Counted from the stretch's first letter, positions 8,697 to 20,385 are shown. The stretch: 64,000 nucleotides of DNA from Acidobacteriota bacterium (GCA_016710075.1 JADJLO010000011.1:164148-228147), one strand, 5' to 3'. Notes: generated by a model from the sequence alone, not told the origin. Translations and numbers: made by a program.

Positions 8697-10121
8697 ATGA
8701 TGAACACAGTCGAAGAAAGGACAGGCTCCAATCGGAAGGAGAATCAGGCTACCAGGATTCTGGTAGTGGATGACGAGCGAGGAGCACGCATGGCGCTGGA
8801 GATCCCGCTGAGGTTAAGCGGCTACGATGTGGTCGCGGTCAGCGGCGGGCGCGAAGCGATAGCACTTGCCCAGGGAAAGAAATTCGATGTCGTGCTGACG
8901 GACATCTACATGCCGGATCTTAACGGGCTGGAGGTGGTGCGCGAATTCCGGCGCTTCAGTCCAGAGACAAGGATCATCGCCGTCACCGCTCAAGGTTCTC
9001 TCGAAATCGCCATGCAGGCCATCGAGGAAGGGGCATTCGATTTCATCGCCAAGCCATTCAACATCGACGAGGTGATGGATCTGGTCAAGCGAGCCGCTGG
9101 TCATTCGGACACGCCGCAGGCAACCGGACCGGTCGACGAGCGGGACTTATCGGCCTCGGGGCTGATCGGACACAGCCCCCAACTCGTCAGGGCGTTCAAG
9201 CTGACAGCGCATGCTGCACGAACAAACGCTACGGTCCTGATCGAGGGCGAATCCGGCACCGGAAAGGAACTCATAGCCCGCGCCATTCACCGGCACAGTT
9301 CGCGTGCGGACCGTCCATTTACAGCCGTCAACTGTAGCGCCATGACCGAAACCCTGCTTGAATCCGAGTTGTTCGGATACACCAAAGGCAGTTTCACGGG
9401 GGCGGCCTCCGATCGTGCGGGTCTTTTCGAAAGCACGGACGGCGGTACTATATTTCTTGACGAATTGGGCGGAACCAGTCAATCGTTTCAGGCCAGCCTG
9501 CTGCGAGTGCTCCAGGAGAAAGAGGTCAGACGAATCGGTAGCAGGGAAGCCCGAAAGATCGATGTCCGCGTCATCGGCGCGACCAATATAAACCTGGAAG
9601 AACTGGTCAATCGCGGCGATTTCCGTCCCGATCTGTTTTACAGGCTCAGCGTACTAACCATCGTCCTGCCGCCTTTGCGCGAAAGAGGCGCCGATGATAT
9701 AGGGCTGCTTGCCCACCATTTCCTTAATAAATATGCGGCTGAGCATGGCGACCGGATTCAGATCAGTCAGGAGGTGATCGATCTCCTGGCGCGCTATTCG
9801 TGGCCTGGGAATGTCCGGGAGCTGGAAAACACCATTGAACATGCCGGCGCCGTCTGCTCCGACCGTTTGATCACAGTCAAAGATCTGCCGACGCGCATCG
9901 TCGAGAGAGCCGGACCTGTGGCCACGGCCTCCTTCCAAGCCGGTATCACGCCGGGTATCACGCTCATTGACGACAGACCCTCACTGGCCGAACTCGAACG
10001 CCGTTACGTTCAATTGGTGCTCTCAGAGGCCGACGGGAACAAATCGCGAGCAGCGGAGATGCTCGGCATCGACCGTCGCACTATTTACCGTTATCTGGAA
10101 TCACAGGATTCAACCGAATGA
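8697..10121 (+). CDS. NtrC-family sigma-54-dependent response regulator
   Basis: This 474-residue cytoplasmic activator has an N-terminal receiver domain with phospho-acceptor Asp69 (VVLTDIYMPDLNG) and Lys in FIAKPF. A sigma-54 AAA+ domain follows with Walker A GESGTGKE, the sigma-54 contact loop GSFTGA (GAFTGA variant), Walker B GGTIFLDE, and the R-finger region down to YSWPGNVRELEN. The C-terminus is a Fis-type helix-turn-helix (NKSRAAEMLGIDRRTIYRYL). It activates sigma-54 promoters when phosphorylated. ATG 8697 is preferred to the upstream TTG 8646 because AAGG lies 8 bases upstream. Its stop overlaps the kinase start (ATGA), showing translational coupling. Confidence 0.95.
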   Translation: MMNTVEERTGSNRKENQATRILVVDDERGARMALEIPLRLSGYDVVAVSGGREAIALAQGKKFDVVLTDIYMPDLNGLEVVREFRRFSPETRIIAVTAQGSLEIAMQAIEEGAFDFIAKPFNIDEVMDLVKRAAGHSDTPQATGPVDERDLSASGLIGHSPQLVRAFKLTAHAARTNATVLIEGESGTGKELIARAIHRHSSRADRPFTAVNCSAMTETLLESELFGYTKGSFTGAASDRAGLFESTDGGTIFLDELGGTSQSFQASLLRVLQEKEVRRIGSREARKIDVRVIGATNINLEELVNRGDFRPDLFYRLSVLTIVLPPLRERGADDIGLLAHHFLNKYAAEHGDRIQISQEVIDLLARYSWPGNVRELENTIEHAGAVCSDRLITVKDLPTRIVERAGPVATASFQAGITPGITLIDDRPSLAELERRYVQLVLSEADGNKSRAAEMLGIDRRTIYRYLESQDSTE

Positions 10122-12607
10122 CAACCACCAGCAACTGGCGCAACCGGCGTCGCCGGTCGCAGGCTGTCCGCACGGCGCTCATCCTGCTTTTCTGCACCGC
10201 GCTTGTAGTGCTTGTGACCTGGTTTGTGCCGGCGCTGTCTTTGGCTTCGCAGAATGCGCTCTTCCGCCTGCGCGGGGCTTTCGACCCTCCGAACGACATC
10301 GTGATCGTGGCTATTGACGACAGGAGCCTCCAATCCATCGGCCAATGGCCATGGCCACGAGCGGTTATGGCAGATGCCATAGATAAACTGACCCGGGATC
10401 GGCCGCGCGCCATCGGCCTTGATGTCATTTACGCCGAATCCTCTTCACCCGTGGACGACAAAGAACTGGCGGAGGCTATCGCCCGCAACGGCCACGTCAT
10501 CCTGCCGGTTCAGCTCTATGAAACAGCCTCCGGCTCGGCATCGTGGTTGGGCCCGCTTCCACAACTCGCAGAAGCTGCCGTAAAGATCGGCCACGTCCAC
10601 GTCTCGCCGGATGTCGACGGAATGGTTCGCAGCATTCAGCTCAGCAAGGCCGACGACAAAGGAGAAAGACTCTGGGCGTTCGGCCTGGAAGTCATCCGCC
10701 GCGCCGACAATATTGCCGGCAGCGGAATTGAAGAGCTGCCGGGTTTGCTGCGTTTCGGCTCATATCGAGTACCGGTTCGAGACGAGAGGGCGGCTTCGAC
10801 AATTTCCGGTGTGACCATCCTTCGCCAGAACGAGATGATGATCAATTTCGCCGGAGCCTCTGGAACCTTCCGTTATTACAGTATTGCTGATTTACTCGCC
10901 GGCAGGATTCCTGCGGCCACATTCCAGAACAAAATCGTGTTGATAGGCGCCACTGCCCAGTCGATGGGTGATTCGCGCGTGGCGCCATTTATGCACTACG
11001 GTTCCGCGCCGAGCCAGGGAGGGCAGGAGATGCCCGGCGTAGAGATTCACGCGAATATCGTCAATACGATCCGCAACGGTATCTCGGTCCGCGAATTGCC
11101 GGATTCAACCGGATTCCTGATGGCCCTGCTCGTCATGCTGGCTTCGGCGTTTGCGATCAGCCGACTCGACGGGTGGCGGCAGATCGTCGTCCTCGGATCG
11201 ATTCTGGCGGCCGTGATTTTCGGCAGCTACTTTGCATTCAGAAGTTATCTGCTGATTCCTCCCCTGGTGCCCATGCTGACGGGATTCGCGGTCGTCATTC
11301 CGCTGCTGCTCAGCCGTTCGCTGGCCACCAGTCGCGAACTGGATATCAAGCTGGCCGCACTTGCCGGCAGCCAGAAGGGATTCCTCGCCGGAACGGTTGA
11401 ATCAGAACAGCCCGGCCTCGACGCCAGACTTCGTCTGGACCTGCCTCACAGCCTTGCATGGAAGCTTCGGGCCGTGGACAGTCTGACGGCCAGATTGCTG
11501 GCGCGTATGAGCTTCATCAATCGGGTGCTGTCGAGCATGGACGAGGCCGTTCTAGTCACCGACCTCAACGGCCGAATAGTCTTCGCCAACCGCATCGCCG
11601 CGCAGATCTTCATGACCTCGGAGATTTCACTCATCGGCAGGCCCTTTGTCGAATACATGATCGAAGGCAAGATTGTGGATGCTCAGGTCCTCAATCAGGC
11701 TATGGCTGGAGCTCTGGAGCATAAGGCAGCGCAACTGGAATTCGATATCCCCGCGCCCGACCCGCGCCACTATTCGCTTGGGCTTTCAGCCCTCGTCGCC
11801 GATGCCGAGACCGTGGGAGCGGAAAAACCTGCGGCCGGCCAGGTGATCGGAGTCGTGGTCATCGTCTCCGACATTACCAAACGCGTCGAGCTCGACAGAA
11901 TGAAGACTGAAACGCTTCAACTTGTGTCGCACGAACTGCGAACCCCGCTGACATCGATTCACGGCTTGAGCGATGTTCTGTTGAAATTCCCTGTTCCCGC
12001 AGATCAATCACGGGAGATGCTCGGAACGATCCATTCCGAAGCCATACGGCTGGGCGAAACGATCAATCGCTACCTCGACCTGACCCGCCTTGAATCCGGC
12101 GCCCAGGCATTGAAGCTCTCACCCGTAGACTGCCGGCGCCTGATCGCCGAATGCATCCGCAACCTCTCCATTTTCGCCTCGGAGCGAAATATCGGATTGA
12201 CTCAGCGCGTCGTCCCGGATATGCCCGAGCTGGTCGTCGATTATCAACTGATGACGCAGGCCATCGGTAACCTGATCAGCAATGCGGTCAAATACAGTCC
12301 ACCCGGCAGCGATGTCACGATTTCCGCCGAACATCATGACGATGGGACGGCATCCATCACTGTCAGCGACCATGGCTATGGAATCCCCGAAGAGGCCCGT
12401 GATCGAATCTTCGATAAATTTTATCGGCTTGAACGCGACACTAATTCAGGGGTCGTCGGAACCGGTCTGGGCCTGCCTCTCGTTAAAGAGATCGTTGAAC
12501 GCCATGGCGGCCGCATCTCTTTTCAGAGTTCAGATGACAACGGAACCACCTTCATCATCCACCTGCCTCGTGTTCATCCCGGCCACACATTAAAGACCGC
12601 TGGATAA
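10118..12607 (+). CDS. CHASE2-domain sensor histidine kinase
   Basis: This 829-residue membrane kinase has one TM near residues 20-40, then a large extracytoplasmic CHASE2 domain (about 45-325; DIVIVAIDDRSLQSIGQWPWPR, VLIGATAQSMGD). Three closely spaced TMs follow (about 328-400), then a PAS domain (about 470-570; VLVTDLNGRIVFANRIA). The HisKA domain carries phospho-acceptor His605 (LVSHELRTPLTS). The HATPase domain has N-box NLISNAVKYSPPG, G1 DHGYGIPEE and G2 GTGLGLPLVKEI. It overlaps the NtrC-type regulator by 4 bases, so it is the cognate kinase. The FecR protein upstream may feed the CHASE2 sensor. The signal is unknown. Confidence 0.94.
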   Translation: MTTTSNWRNRRRRSQAVRTALILLFCTALVVLVTWFVPALSLASQNALFRLRGAFDPPNDIVIVAIDDRSLQSIGQWPWPRAVMADAIDKLTRDRPRAIGLDVIYAESSSPVDDKELAEAIARNGHVILPVQLYETASGSASWLGPLPQLAEAAVKIGHVHVSPDVDGMVRSIQLSKADDKGERLWAFGLEVIRRADNIAGSGIEELPGLLRFGSYRVPVRDERAASTISGVTILRQNEMMINFAGASGTFRYYSIADLLAGRIPAATFQNKIVLIGATAQSMGDSRVAPFMHYGSAPSQGGQEMPGVEIHANIVNTIRNGISVRELPDSTGFLMALLVMLASAFAISRLDGWRQIVVLGSILAAVIFGSYFAFRSYLLIPPLVPMLTGFAVVIPLLLSRSLATSRELDIKLAALAGSQKGFLAGTVESEQPGLDARLRLDLPHSLAWKLRAVDSLTARLLARMSFINRVLSSMDEAVLVTDLNGRIVFANRIAAQIFMTSEISLIGRPFVEYMIEGKIVDAQVLNQAMAGALEHKAAQLEFDIPAPDPRHYSLGLSALVADAETVGAEKPAAGQVIGVVVIVSDITKRVELDRMKTETLQLVSHELRTPLTSIHGLSDVLLKFPVPADQSREMLGTIHSEAIRLGETINRYLDLTRLESGAQALKLSPVDCRRLIAECIRNLSIFASERNIGLTQRVVPDMPELVVDYQLMTQAIGNLISNAVKYSPPGSDVTISAEHHDDGTASITVSDHGYGIPEEARDRIFDKFYRLERDTNSGVVGTGLGLPLVKEIVERHGGRISFQSSDDNGTTFIIHLPRVHPGHTLKTAG

Positions 12608-12716
12608 GTTTTGCTGTCGGTTTTCGCCACGATCAAGCACATCAGTTTTCCGCTCGACAACGTTAAACCCCAATAAACACAGGTCAATCGCACGACAACT
12701 CCGGCAGTTCGCACTG

Positions 12717-12732
12717 CGGCACGGCTATTGCC
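12717..12732 (+). promoter_or_regulatory. Candidate sigma-54 (-24/-12) promoter of small exported gene
   Basis: GGCACGGCTATTGC matches the sigma-54 consensus very well: GGCACG, four bases, TTGC, with GG-N10-GC spacing. It lies 78 bp upstream of the ATG at 12810 and just downstream of the NtrC/CHASE2 operon. It is therefore a likely target of that regulator (inference). Confidence 0.65.
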
Positions 12733-12809
12733 TTATTCATTTGCGAAGCCGAACCGATGTTGAATCGACGGCCTCGATTTACCGAAACGAGTTAAACAAC
12801 AAGGAGTAA

Positions 12810-13352
12810 ATGAACATGAATCTTCGATCAAGAATATTCCACATTGCAATTATGACGCTTTGCGTTTTGGCTGCCGGGACGATGACTTCAATGGCTCAGC
12901 AGATGCCGCAGAGGCAATTCGATCCGCTGAGTCAGCTCAAGCGCGCCATCAACCAGGCCGGTGCGCCTGAACTGAGCGCGCAGCAGGAAATTGAGCTGAC
13001 GACACTAATCAAAAGCTACCGTGATTCGCTGCCGTCCGAACCGGACGATGCTATCGAAGCGGCGAGAGATGCTTTCAACTCCGCTATCCTGGCAGGCGAT
13101 CTGGCCACTGCGCAGGCTCAGGCCACGGTGCTCTCCACGCTCCTGGCAAGACTCAATAATGCAAGGATGATTGCCCTCGCCAAATCTCGAGATCGGCGCG
13201 CTGGCTGTTCTCAGAGCGGCGGCCAACTCGACCCGATGATCCGTAAATACGGCGAGGAACGCGTGCTTAACATCGTTGGTTCGCTCGCCGGCCGCAGCCT
13301 CGGCGGAGGCCCTGGTGATGGTCCTGACCGCGGTCCAGGTGGCGGAAGATAG
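12810..13352 (+). CDS. Small exported Gly-rich protein of unknown function
   Basis: This 180-residue protein has a signal peptide (about residues 1-29, ending TMTSMAQ). A helical Ala/Gln-rich middle part follows (residues ~35-120: LSAQQEIELTTLIKSYRDSL), reminiscent of LTxxQ/Spy-like periplasmic proteins, then a Gly/Pro/Asp tail (GGGPGDGPDRGPGGGR). AAGGAG precedes ATG 12810; ATG 12816 is also possible. Residues ~129-140 read poorly (SRDRRAGCSQSGG). The +1 frame over the same bases reads NLEIGALAVLRA, which continues the helix better, so a pair of compensating indels is possible. It has its own candidate sigma-54 promoter. Function unknown. Confidence 0.7.
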   Translation: MNMNLRSRIFHIAIMTLCVLAAGTMTSMAQQMPQRQFDPLSQLKRAINQAGAPELSAQQEIELTTLIKSYRDSLPSEPDDAIEAARDAFNSAILAGDLATAQAQATVLSTLLARLNNARMIALAKSRDRRAGCSQSGGQLDPMIRKYGEERVLNIVGSLAGRSLGGGPGDGPDRGPGGGR

Positions 13353-13392
13353 ATAAATAGTTTGTGGATAAGTTGAAACAAACGACAAAGAA

Positions 13393-13441
13393 AAACAGGT
13401 GTGGGGGGTAAGGATGATGTCCTTATCCCCCACACCTGTTT
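13393..13441. terminator. Bidirectional terminator hairpin between convergent genes
   Basis: A long inverted repeat: AAACAGGTGTGGGGG pairs with the CCCCCACACCTGTTT at its other end, and the stem is extended by TAAGGA/TCCTTA. A-rich sequence precedes it (AAAGAAAAA) and T-rich sequence follows. It sits between the convergent small exported gene and the peptide-binding-protein gene and would serve both. Confidence 0.8.
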
Positions 13442-13462
13442 GCATTAGTCTTGATTACGCTC

Positions 13463-15032
13463 TTAACCTTTTATTTTGACGTTCCTGACGATTTGCCAGT
13501 CGCCGGAGGGCTCCAGTTTCAGCCCTGTTACGCGGTTGCGATAGACAACTATGGTGGACGGGTACCAGAGATAGATCTGAGGCAGGTCATTCGCCAGGAC
13601 TTTTTGAATCTGAGAGAAAATCTCTTTCTGTTTGCCGCGGTCAGAGGATTGTGATTCGATCAGCAGCTTGTCAATCAGCGGGTTGTTGTAACGTGATCTG
13701 TTCTGTCCGTTTGGCGGGACGGATTGTGCGCTGTAGACGAACTTGAAAATATCCGTGCTCTGATTGCCGCCGACCAGAGTATTCAGATAGAGCTGAAAAT
13801 TTCCATCGGACATATCCTGAACGAGCTTCTGTCTTTCAAGGGATTGAATTTCGATAGCTATTCCGACCTTGCGCAACTGCTCCTGCATGGATTCCGCTAT
13901 CTTCCTTGCTACCGAGATCGTGGAAGTTTTCAGCAGCATTTTCATTCGAGGCTGCCCGTTTTTCTCAACACGGCCGGCTTCATCGAGCAGCTTGACGGCC
14001 TTTTCGATGTTGAAGTCATAAGACGTTGCCGCCGGTTCGTAAGCCCATTGAGAAGCAGGCAGAGCACTGTTTGCCGGCCGCGCCTGACCGCGCAAAACAT
14101 CGCGAATGATCGCATCTCGATCTATGGCATGAGCAATGGCCTGCCGGACCCGCACATCCTTGAGAACCGGATCCTGAAGATTTATTCCCAGATGAGTGAT
14201 GTTGGTACCCTCGACCAGCTCGACCTTGATGCCATCGGCCTTCCGCAGTCCCTCGACCGTCACCGGATCGAAATCGGCATTGATCGCCAGATCGACCGAA
14301 CCCTTGCGCAGCTCGCTCTCCCTTGTGCTGTTGTCCGGAACGATCTTCACCCGCAGAACCCTGAATCCAGGAGACCCTTCGAAATAGTCCTGATTGGCCG
14401 AGAGCACGACTTCCTGGTCTTCTGTATAACTCTCGAATTTGAAAGGCCCGGTTCCAACAGGAGTTTTGGCCTGCTGCGCCGTCGTCCCCTCGGGAATGAT
14501 GCCTACCGGTAAAATGGCATTAGGAAACCCTGGAAACGGATCATTGCACTTGAAGACCACAGTCAGCGGATCGAGGACTTCCACAGAGGCAATCGATTTG
14601 ACCAACTCGGCTTTCTTATCCGATGCAAAACCGCTCGCAAGCATCGTTTCAAAAGTGTATTTGACGTCGAGCGAGGTCAGTATTTTGCCGTTATGAAATT
14701 TGACATTCGGCCGCAGGTGGAAAGTGAATGTCTTGTTATCGGCCGACGCCTCGAACTTTTCAGCGAGATCCGGTGACGGATCGAACCTTTCGTTCTTTTT
14801 AGTCAGGCCGCTAAACATCAACTGTCTCATTCGTTCCGCCGCCGAATCGGAACTGACACGAGGGGTCGAAGGTGGACACCCGCTTCTCAATCATCATCAC
14901 CAGCTCGTCCGCACCCGTTCTGCTACGGCAGTTTTGCAAAAGCAAAATGAAAATCAGAATGCAGGAAATGGATATTATGGCTTTGAACCGGGCAGGGAAC
15001 TCGCCTGTCGAGCGATTGGTATAAATATTCAT
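13463..15032 (-). CDS. ABC-type peptide-binding lipoprotein (SBP family 5), one frameshift
   Basis: This is an extracytoplasmic solute-binding protein of the oligopeptide/dipeptide family, about 523 residues. The N-terminus has a hydrophobic segment and Cys (ISISCILIFILLLQNCRS), suggesting a lipoprotein, though Asn before Cys is atypical. The mature part shows the family hallmarks: RMRQLMFSGLTKKN, FHLRPNVKFHNGKILTSLDVKYTFE, VGTGPFKFESY, DVRVRQAIAHAIDRDAIIRDVLRGQA. The frame changes at about 14862-14865 within a four-base homopolymer (C4 in the coding sense). Removing one C restores STFDPRVSSDSAAERM, so this is probably a sequencing indel. No permease or ATPase genes are adjacent. It is last in the ECF sigma operon. 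Confidence 0.85.
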
Positions 15033-15062
15033 GTGTCTATTGACCAAAACTGTGAACGATAA

Positions 15063-15467
15063 TTATTGCGTGCGGCCTGCGCGGGCTGATTCTTCCTTCA
15101 TCTGCTGCTCGCGTTTTTCATCGAGCTCTTTAACCAGCCCGTCGAAAATCAACTGCTGATCAGCCGAGAGCAATTGTCTGATCCTCACTTTGGCGTCGTC
15201 GCGAATCACACTGGCCTGCGGCCGGATTTGAAGCCGCAGGTCCCAGTACTTTGCCCGAGCTTCGCCGATGATATCGTCGGCCTGTTTGCGCTGAACCTGG
15301 CTCAGGTTGAGTTTGCCCGCCATCTCCTCGATGTAATTACTCGGACCGGCGCTCTGCAAGGTGCTGAAATTCCTGTTGAGCAGGTACTGACCTGAAGCGC
15401 CCGCAATCGCTCCAAAGACGAATGTCGCGATGATGATGAGCTGTGCTTTCCCTTTATTTGTGAGCAT
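15063..15467 (-). CDS. CpxP/Spy-like periplasmic protein, membrane-anchored
   Basis: This 134-residue protein has an N-terminal TM or uncleaved signal (about residues 9-28: LIIIATFVFGAIAGASGQYLL). An all-helical domain follows with the motif KLNLSQVQRKQADDIIGEARAKY and a second LLSADQQLIFDGLVKELDEKR. This pattern fits LTxxQ/Spy/heavy-metal-sensor-like periplasmic chaperones, which often sense envelope stress or restrain sigma systems. Its start overlaps the anti-sigma gene end by 14 bases, so it is translationally coupled and probably works with the sigma/anti-sigma pair. Confidence 0.75.
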   Translation of the reverse strand: MLTNKGKAQLIIIATFVFGAIAGASGQYLLNRNFSTLQSAGPSNYIEEMAGKLNLSQVQRKQADDIIGEARAKYWDLRLQIRPQASVIRDDAKVRIRQLLSADQQLIFDGLVKELDEKREQQMKEESARAGRTQ

Positions 15468-15939
15468 TGCCTGATCTCTTTCTCTTGTCCTTATTCAAAA
15501 CATCGAGATCGTTCATATTCTCCATGCCGATCTCATCATTGATCGCAGTCAGCTCAACATGCATTTTTGAAGAAGGCGTCACGGTTTCATCAGTGACAGG
15601 CCATTTGAAACTGAAGCTCACCAGAATCAGAGCCACGGCGCCAAAGACCAGCAGCCAGCTTCTCATAGCCAGCACGGCAGCTTCCCAGCTGTATCCCTGC
15701 TCACCTATCTCGCGAATGCGATTCCTGATACGACCGATAATGAAGGGATTTAGATAGCCGCGCGATTCTTCCTCGTCGACCTCCACCTTGGTCCTGACCA
15801 TCCGATTAATCAATAACTCAAGATTGATCGCCTCGCGGCAGACTCCGCATTGGTTGAGGTGCTCCAGAACCTCCGGCGCCTTCGATGCATCGGCGGCAAA
15901 TGCCTTCCTGATCTCTTTCTCGATTTGCTTACAGTTCAT
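15454..15939 (-). CDS. Zinc-finger (zf-HC2) transmembrane anti-sigma factor
   Basis: This 161-residue protein has an N-terminal zinc-binding anti-sigma domain (HLNQCGVC, the HxxxCxxC motif, about residues 27-36), one TM (about residues 96-112, WLLVFGAVALILVSF) and a short extracytoplasmic C-terminus. It overlaps the sigma gene by 4 bases (ATGA). It is expected to bind and hold the ECF sigma factor at the membrane until an envelope signal arrives. Intact. Confidence 0.88.
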   Translation of the reverse strand: MNCKQIEKEIRKAFAADASKAPEVLEHLNQCGVCREAINLELLINRMVRTKVEVDEEESRGYLNPFIIGRIRNRIREIGEQGYSWEAAVLAMRSWLLVFGAVALILVSFSFKWPVTDETVTPSSKMHVELTAINDEIGMENMNDLDVLNKDKRKRSGNAHK

Positions 15940-16655
15940 AATTGTTGATCCAGGTTTTCACCAGCTTTCCTTTTCTCACTCAAATTCAACCGCGACAGAG
16001 CCTTTCTCATGGCATGCCTGGCTCTGAATGCCCGTATCTTCACCTTCGCTTCAGACCACCCCAGCATCTGTGATATCTCCCTGACCGAATTATCCTCCCC
16101 GTGGAGCAGCAACAATATTATTCGATCTTCTATCGACATCTTTTCCAGCAGCTTTCTTGTGATCTCCGCCGCCTTGTCTCTTTCCCCCTCGCTGAAATGC
16201 ACTTCAAACGCCGAGCCCGCCAGCTTGTTCTCCAGCCACGTCTGCTCATCCTCGCTGATCTCAGTAATCAACGATTCACTTCGCTTTTTCCTTCTCCTCA
16301 ACTCGTCATAACAGTTGTTGACCGCTATCTTTGCCAGCCACTGCTCAAACGACGCTCCCCGGCGATAACTTGTTAATGAAAAATAGGCCTTCGCAAAACT
16401 CTCCTGTACGATATCCTCCACCGTCTCATGCGTCCTGAAAAAGTGCCTCGCTATCGAAAACACCCTGCGATTGTGCCTTACTACCAGAATCTCAAACGAT
16501 TGCGTGTTCCCGGCAAGCGTATCCTCAATCAACTCATCATCCGACCACTCGGAAACAGGAGTCGCCTCAACAGGGAATTGCCCTTTGAGTTTTGCCTCCT
16601 CACCGTCTGTCAGAAGTCTGTCTACGGCAGAAGTATCTGTGAATATAACTTCCAT
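15936..16655 (-). CDS. ECF-type RNA polymerase sigma factor
   Basis: This 239-residue sigma-70 family factor has region 2 at about residues 50-120 (FEILVVRHNRRVFSIARHFF, EDIVQESFAKAYFSL, FEQWLAKIAVNNCYDELRRRKKR). Region 4 is at about 165-220 (LEKMSIEDRIILLLLHGEDNSVREISQMLGWSEAKVKIRAFRARHAMRKAL). A 45-residue N-terminal extension is longer than usual. It heads a four-gene minus-strand operon with zf-HC2 anti-sigma, CpxP-like and peptide-binding proteins. ATG 16655 is the only reasonable start, though the AGGA upstream is very close to it. Confidence 0.93.
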   Translation of the reverse strand: MEVIFTDTSAVDRLLTDGEEAKLKGQFPVEATPVSEWSDDELIEDTLAGNTQSFEILVVRHNRRVFSIARHFFRTHETVEDIVQESFAKAYFSLTSYRRGASFEQWLAKIAVNNCYDELRRRKKRSESLITEISEDEQTWLENKLAGSAFEVHFSEGERDKAAEITRKLLEKMSIEDRIILLLLHGEDNSVREISQMLGWSEAKVKIRAFRARHAMRKALSRLNLSEKRKAGENLDQQL

Positions 16656-16910
16656 TCCTGTTTGTAGTCTTATTTATACGTATTTGTGTTTCGAAAACGA
16701 AACAGATTCTTGCCTCTGCAAGGCTGCTTGTGCTAATATTCGCGCTAAGTTTAAGCTATTACATCGCTTAAATGAAGCAAGATTTTATTACTGATGGAAA
16801 TTTTGATTCTTATATTCCTCTAATGACGCTTTAATGTCACATGACAGGAGCCCAGGGAATACAAGTAAATAACTGAATATAAAGAGTTTAGCCGAACATA
16901 AAGAGCTTAT

Positions 16911-17329
16911 ATGATAATTCCAGCAAAATCTTCAGATTCTGAAAGACCTGGCGATGCGGTAGTCAACGTTGCAGAGCTGGGACAATTTATCAAAGAAAGC
17001 GTGAAACCGAGCGACTCTCACTCAGAGCCGTGGCCAAGCAGACTCAAGTGAGCGCCTCGACACTCTCTCGCATAGAAAACGGCACCGGCGTACCCGATAC
17101 TCCAACCCTCGCCAGAATTGCCCGATGGCTGAATATCCCTCTGGAAAGAATAGTCACCGGAAATTCCACCTCCGAGGCCGCAGTTGTCTATTATCCAGGG
17201 GAATCCATGCCCAATATCGTGGAGGCTCATTTGAGAGCCGATCCAAACCTGACCCCGGATACCGCCAGAGCACTCTCCGAACTCTTCAGAGTCGCTTATA
17301 ATCAATTCAGTCCCAGATCCGGCGGATAA
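16911..17329 (+). CDS. XRE-family helix-turn-helix regulator, frameshifted
   Basis: A DNA-binding protein of about 140 residues. The 5' part (ATG 16911, MIIPAKSSDSERPGD...LGQFIKES) and the 3' part (ETERLSLRAVAKQTQVSASTLSRIENGTG) lie in different frames. The shift at about 17000 removes one base; the span is 419 bases, one short of a multiple of three. Joined, they give a complete HTH_3 domain (LGQFIKE..ETERLSLRAVAKQTQVS). The remainder ends NQFSPRSGG. It lies 2 bp upstream of an ImmA/IrrE protein, the usual repressor/protease arrangement. The shorter reading from GTG 17030 would lack half of the HTH and is unlikely to be the real gene. Confidence 0.8.
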
Positions 17330-17331
17330 AT

Positions 17332-17913
17332 ATGGCGCTCAGTGACCCCGATTCGATACATTTCGACCCTCTGCCGCCCGCAGGTGAAAAATGGCGAAGC
17401 TTTGAACGCAAGGCCATCAAACTGAGGAAATTCGCCGGACTCGATCAATCCAGGCCCCTCGATCCTTATCAACTGGCCGAACTGATCAGAATAAAAGTCG
17501 TCTCTCTGAATGACCTTAAAGACTTATCTGAGGAATCGCGACTCCATCTCTCCGGCTCCGATAACTGGTCCGGCGGCGTCACTGAACTCCTGCCGGATGG
17601 CACCAGAATTGTCATCATCAATGATCGCCACAGCCGCAGACGCAATGCCGTCACTCTCATGGAAGAGATCTGCCATTCCATCCTTGGTCATAAACCCAGC
17701 AAAATTTCTCAGACCAACGGTCGTACCTATGATCGCCAAATCGAGGAAGAAGCATATTCCGTCGGCGCCGCTGCTTTGGTCCCTTATCAGGCACTCGCCG
17801 AAAAACTCGCCAAACACGAAACCGTTAAATCTATCGCCGGCTTCTTTGGCGTATCCGTTCACTTGATCGAATATCGCATGAGAGTATTAGGACTCTGGAA
17901 ATACGATATTTAG
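17332..17913 (+). CDS. ImmA/IrrE-family metallopeptidase-like protein
   Basis: This 193-residue DUF955 protein is paired with the XRE regulator 2 bp upstream. ImmA/IrrE proteins cleave or inactivate partner repressors. The usual HExxH motif reads EEICH here (residues 111-115, followed by SILGH), so the first zinc-binding His is Glu. The third-ligand region IEEEAYSVGAAALVP is conserved. The C-terminal FGVSVHLIEYRMRVLGL is typical of the family. The Glu variant may be a subfamily feature or mark a loss of peptidase activity. Confidence 0.85.
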   Translation: MALSDPDSIHFDPLPPAGEKWRSFERKAIKLRKFAGLDQSRPLDPYQLAELIRIKVVSLNDLKDLSEESRLHLSGSDNWSGGVTELLPDGTRIVIINDRHSRRRNAVTLMEEICHSILGHKPSKISQTNGRTYDRQIEEEAYSVGAAALVPYQALAEKLAKHETVKSIAGFFGVSVHLIEYRMRVLGLWKYDI

Positions 17914-17973
17914 ATAACATAATACCCATTATCAGACGCAACAGGTATGAATAAGAGAGAGCTTAAAAGTTAA

Positions 17974-20385
<2,412 letters not shown>

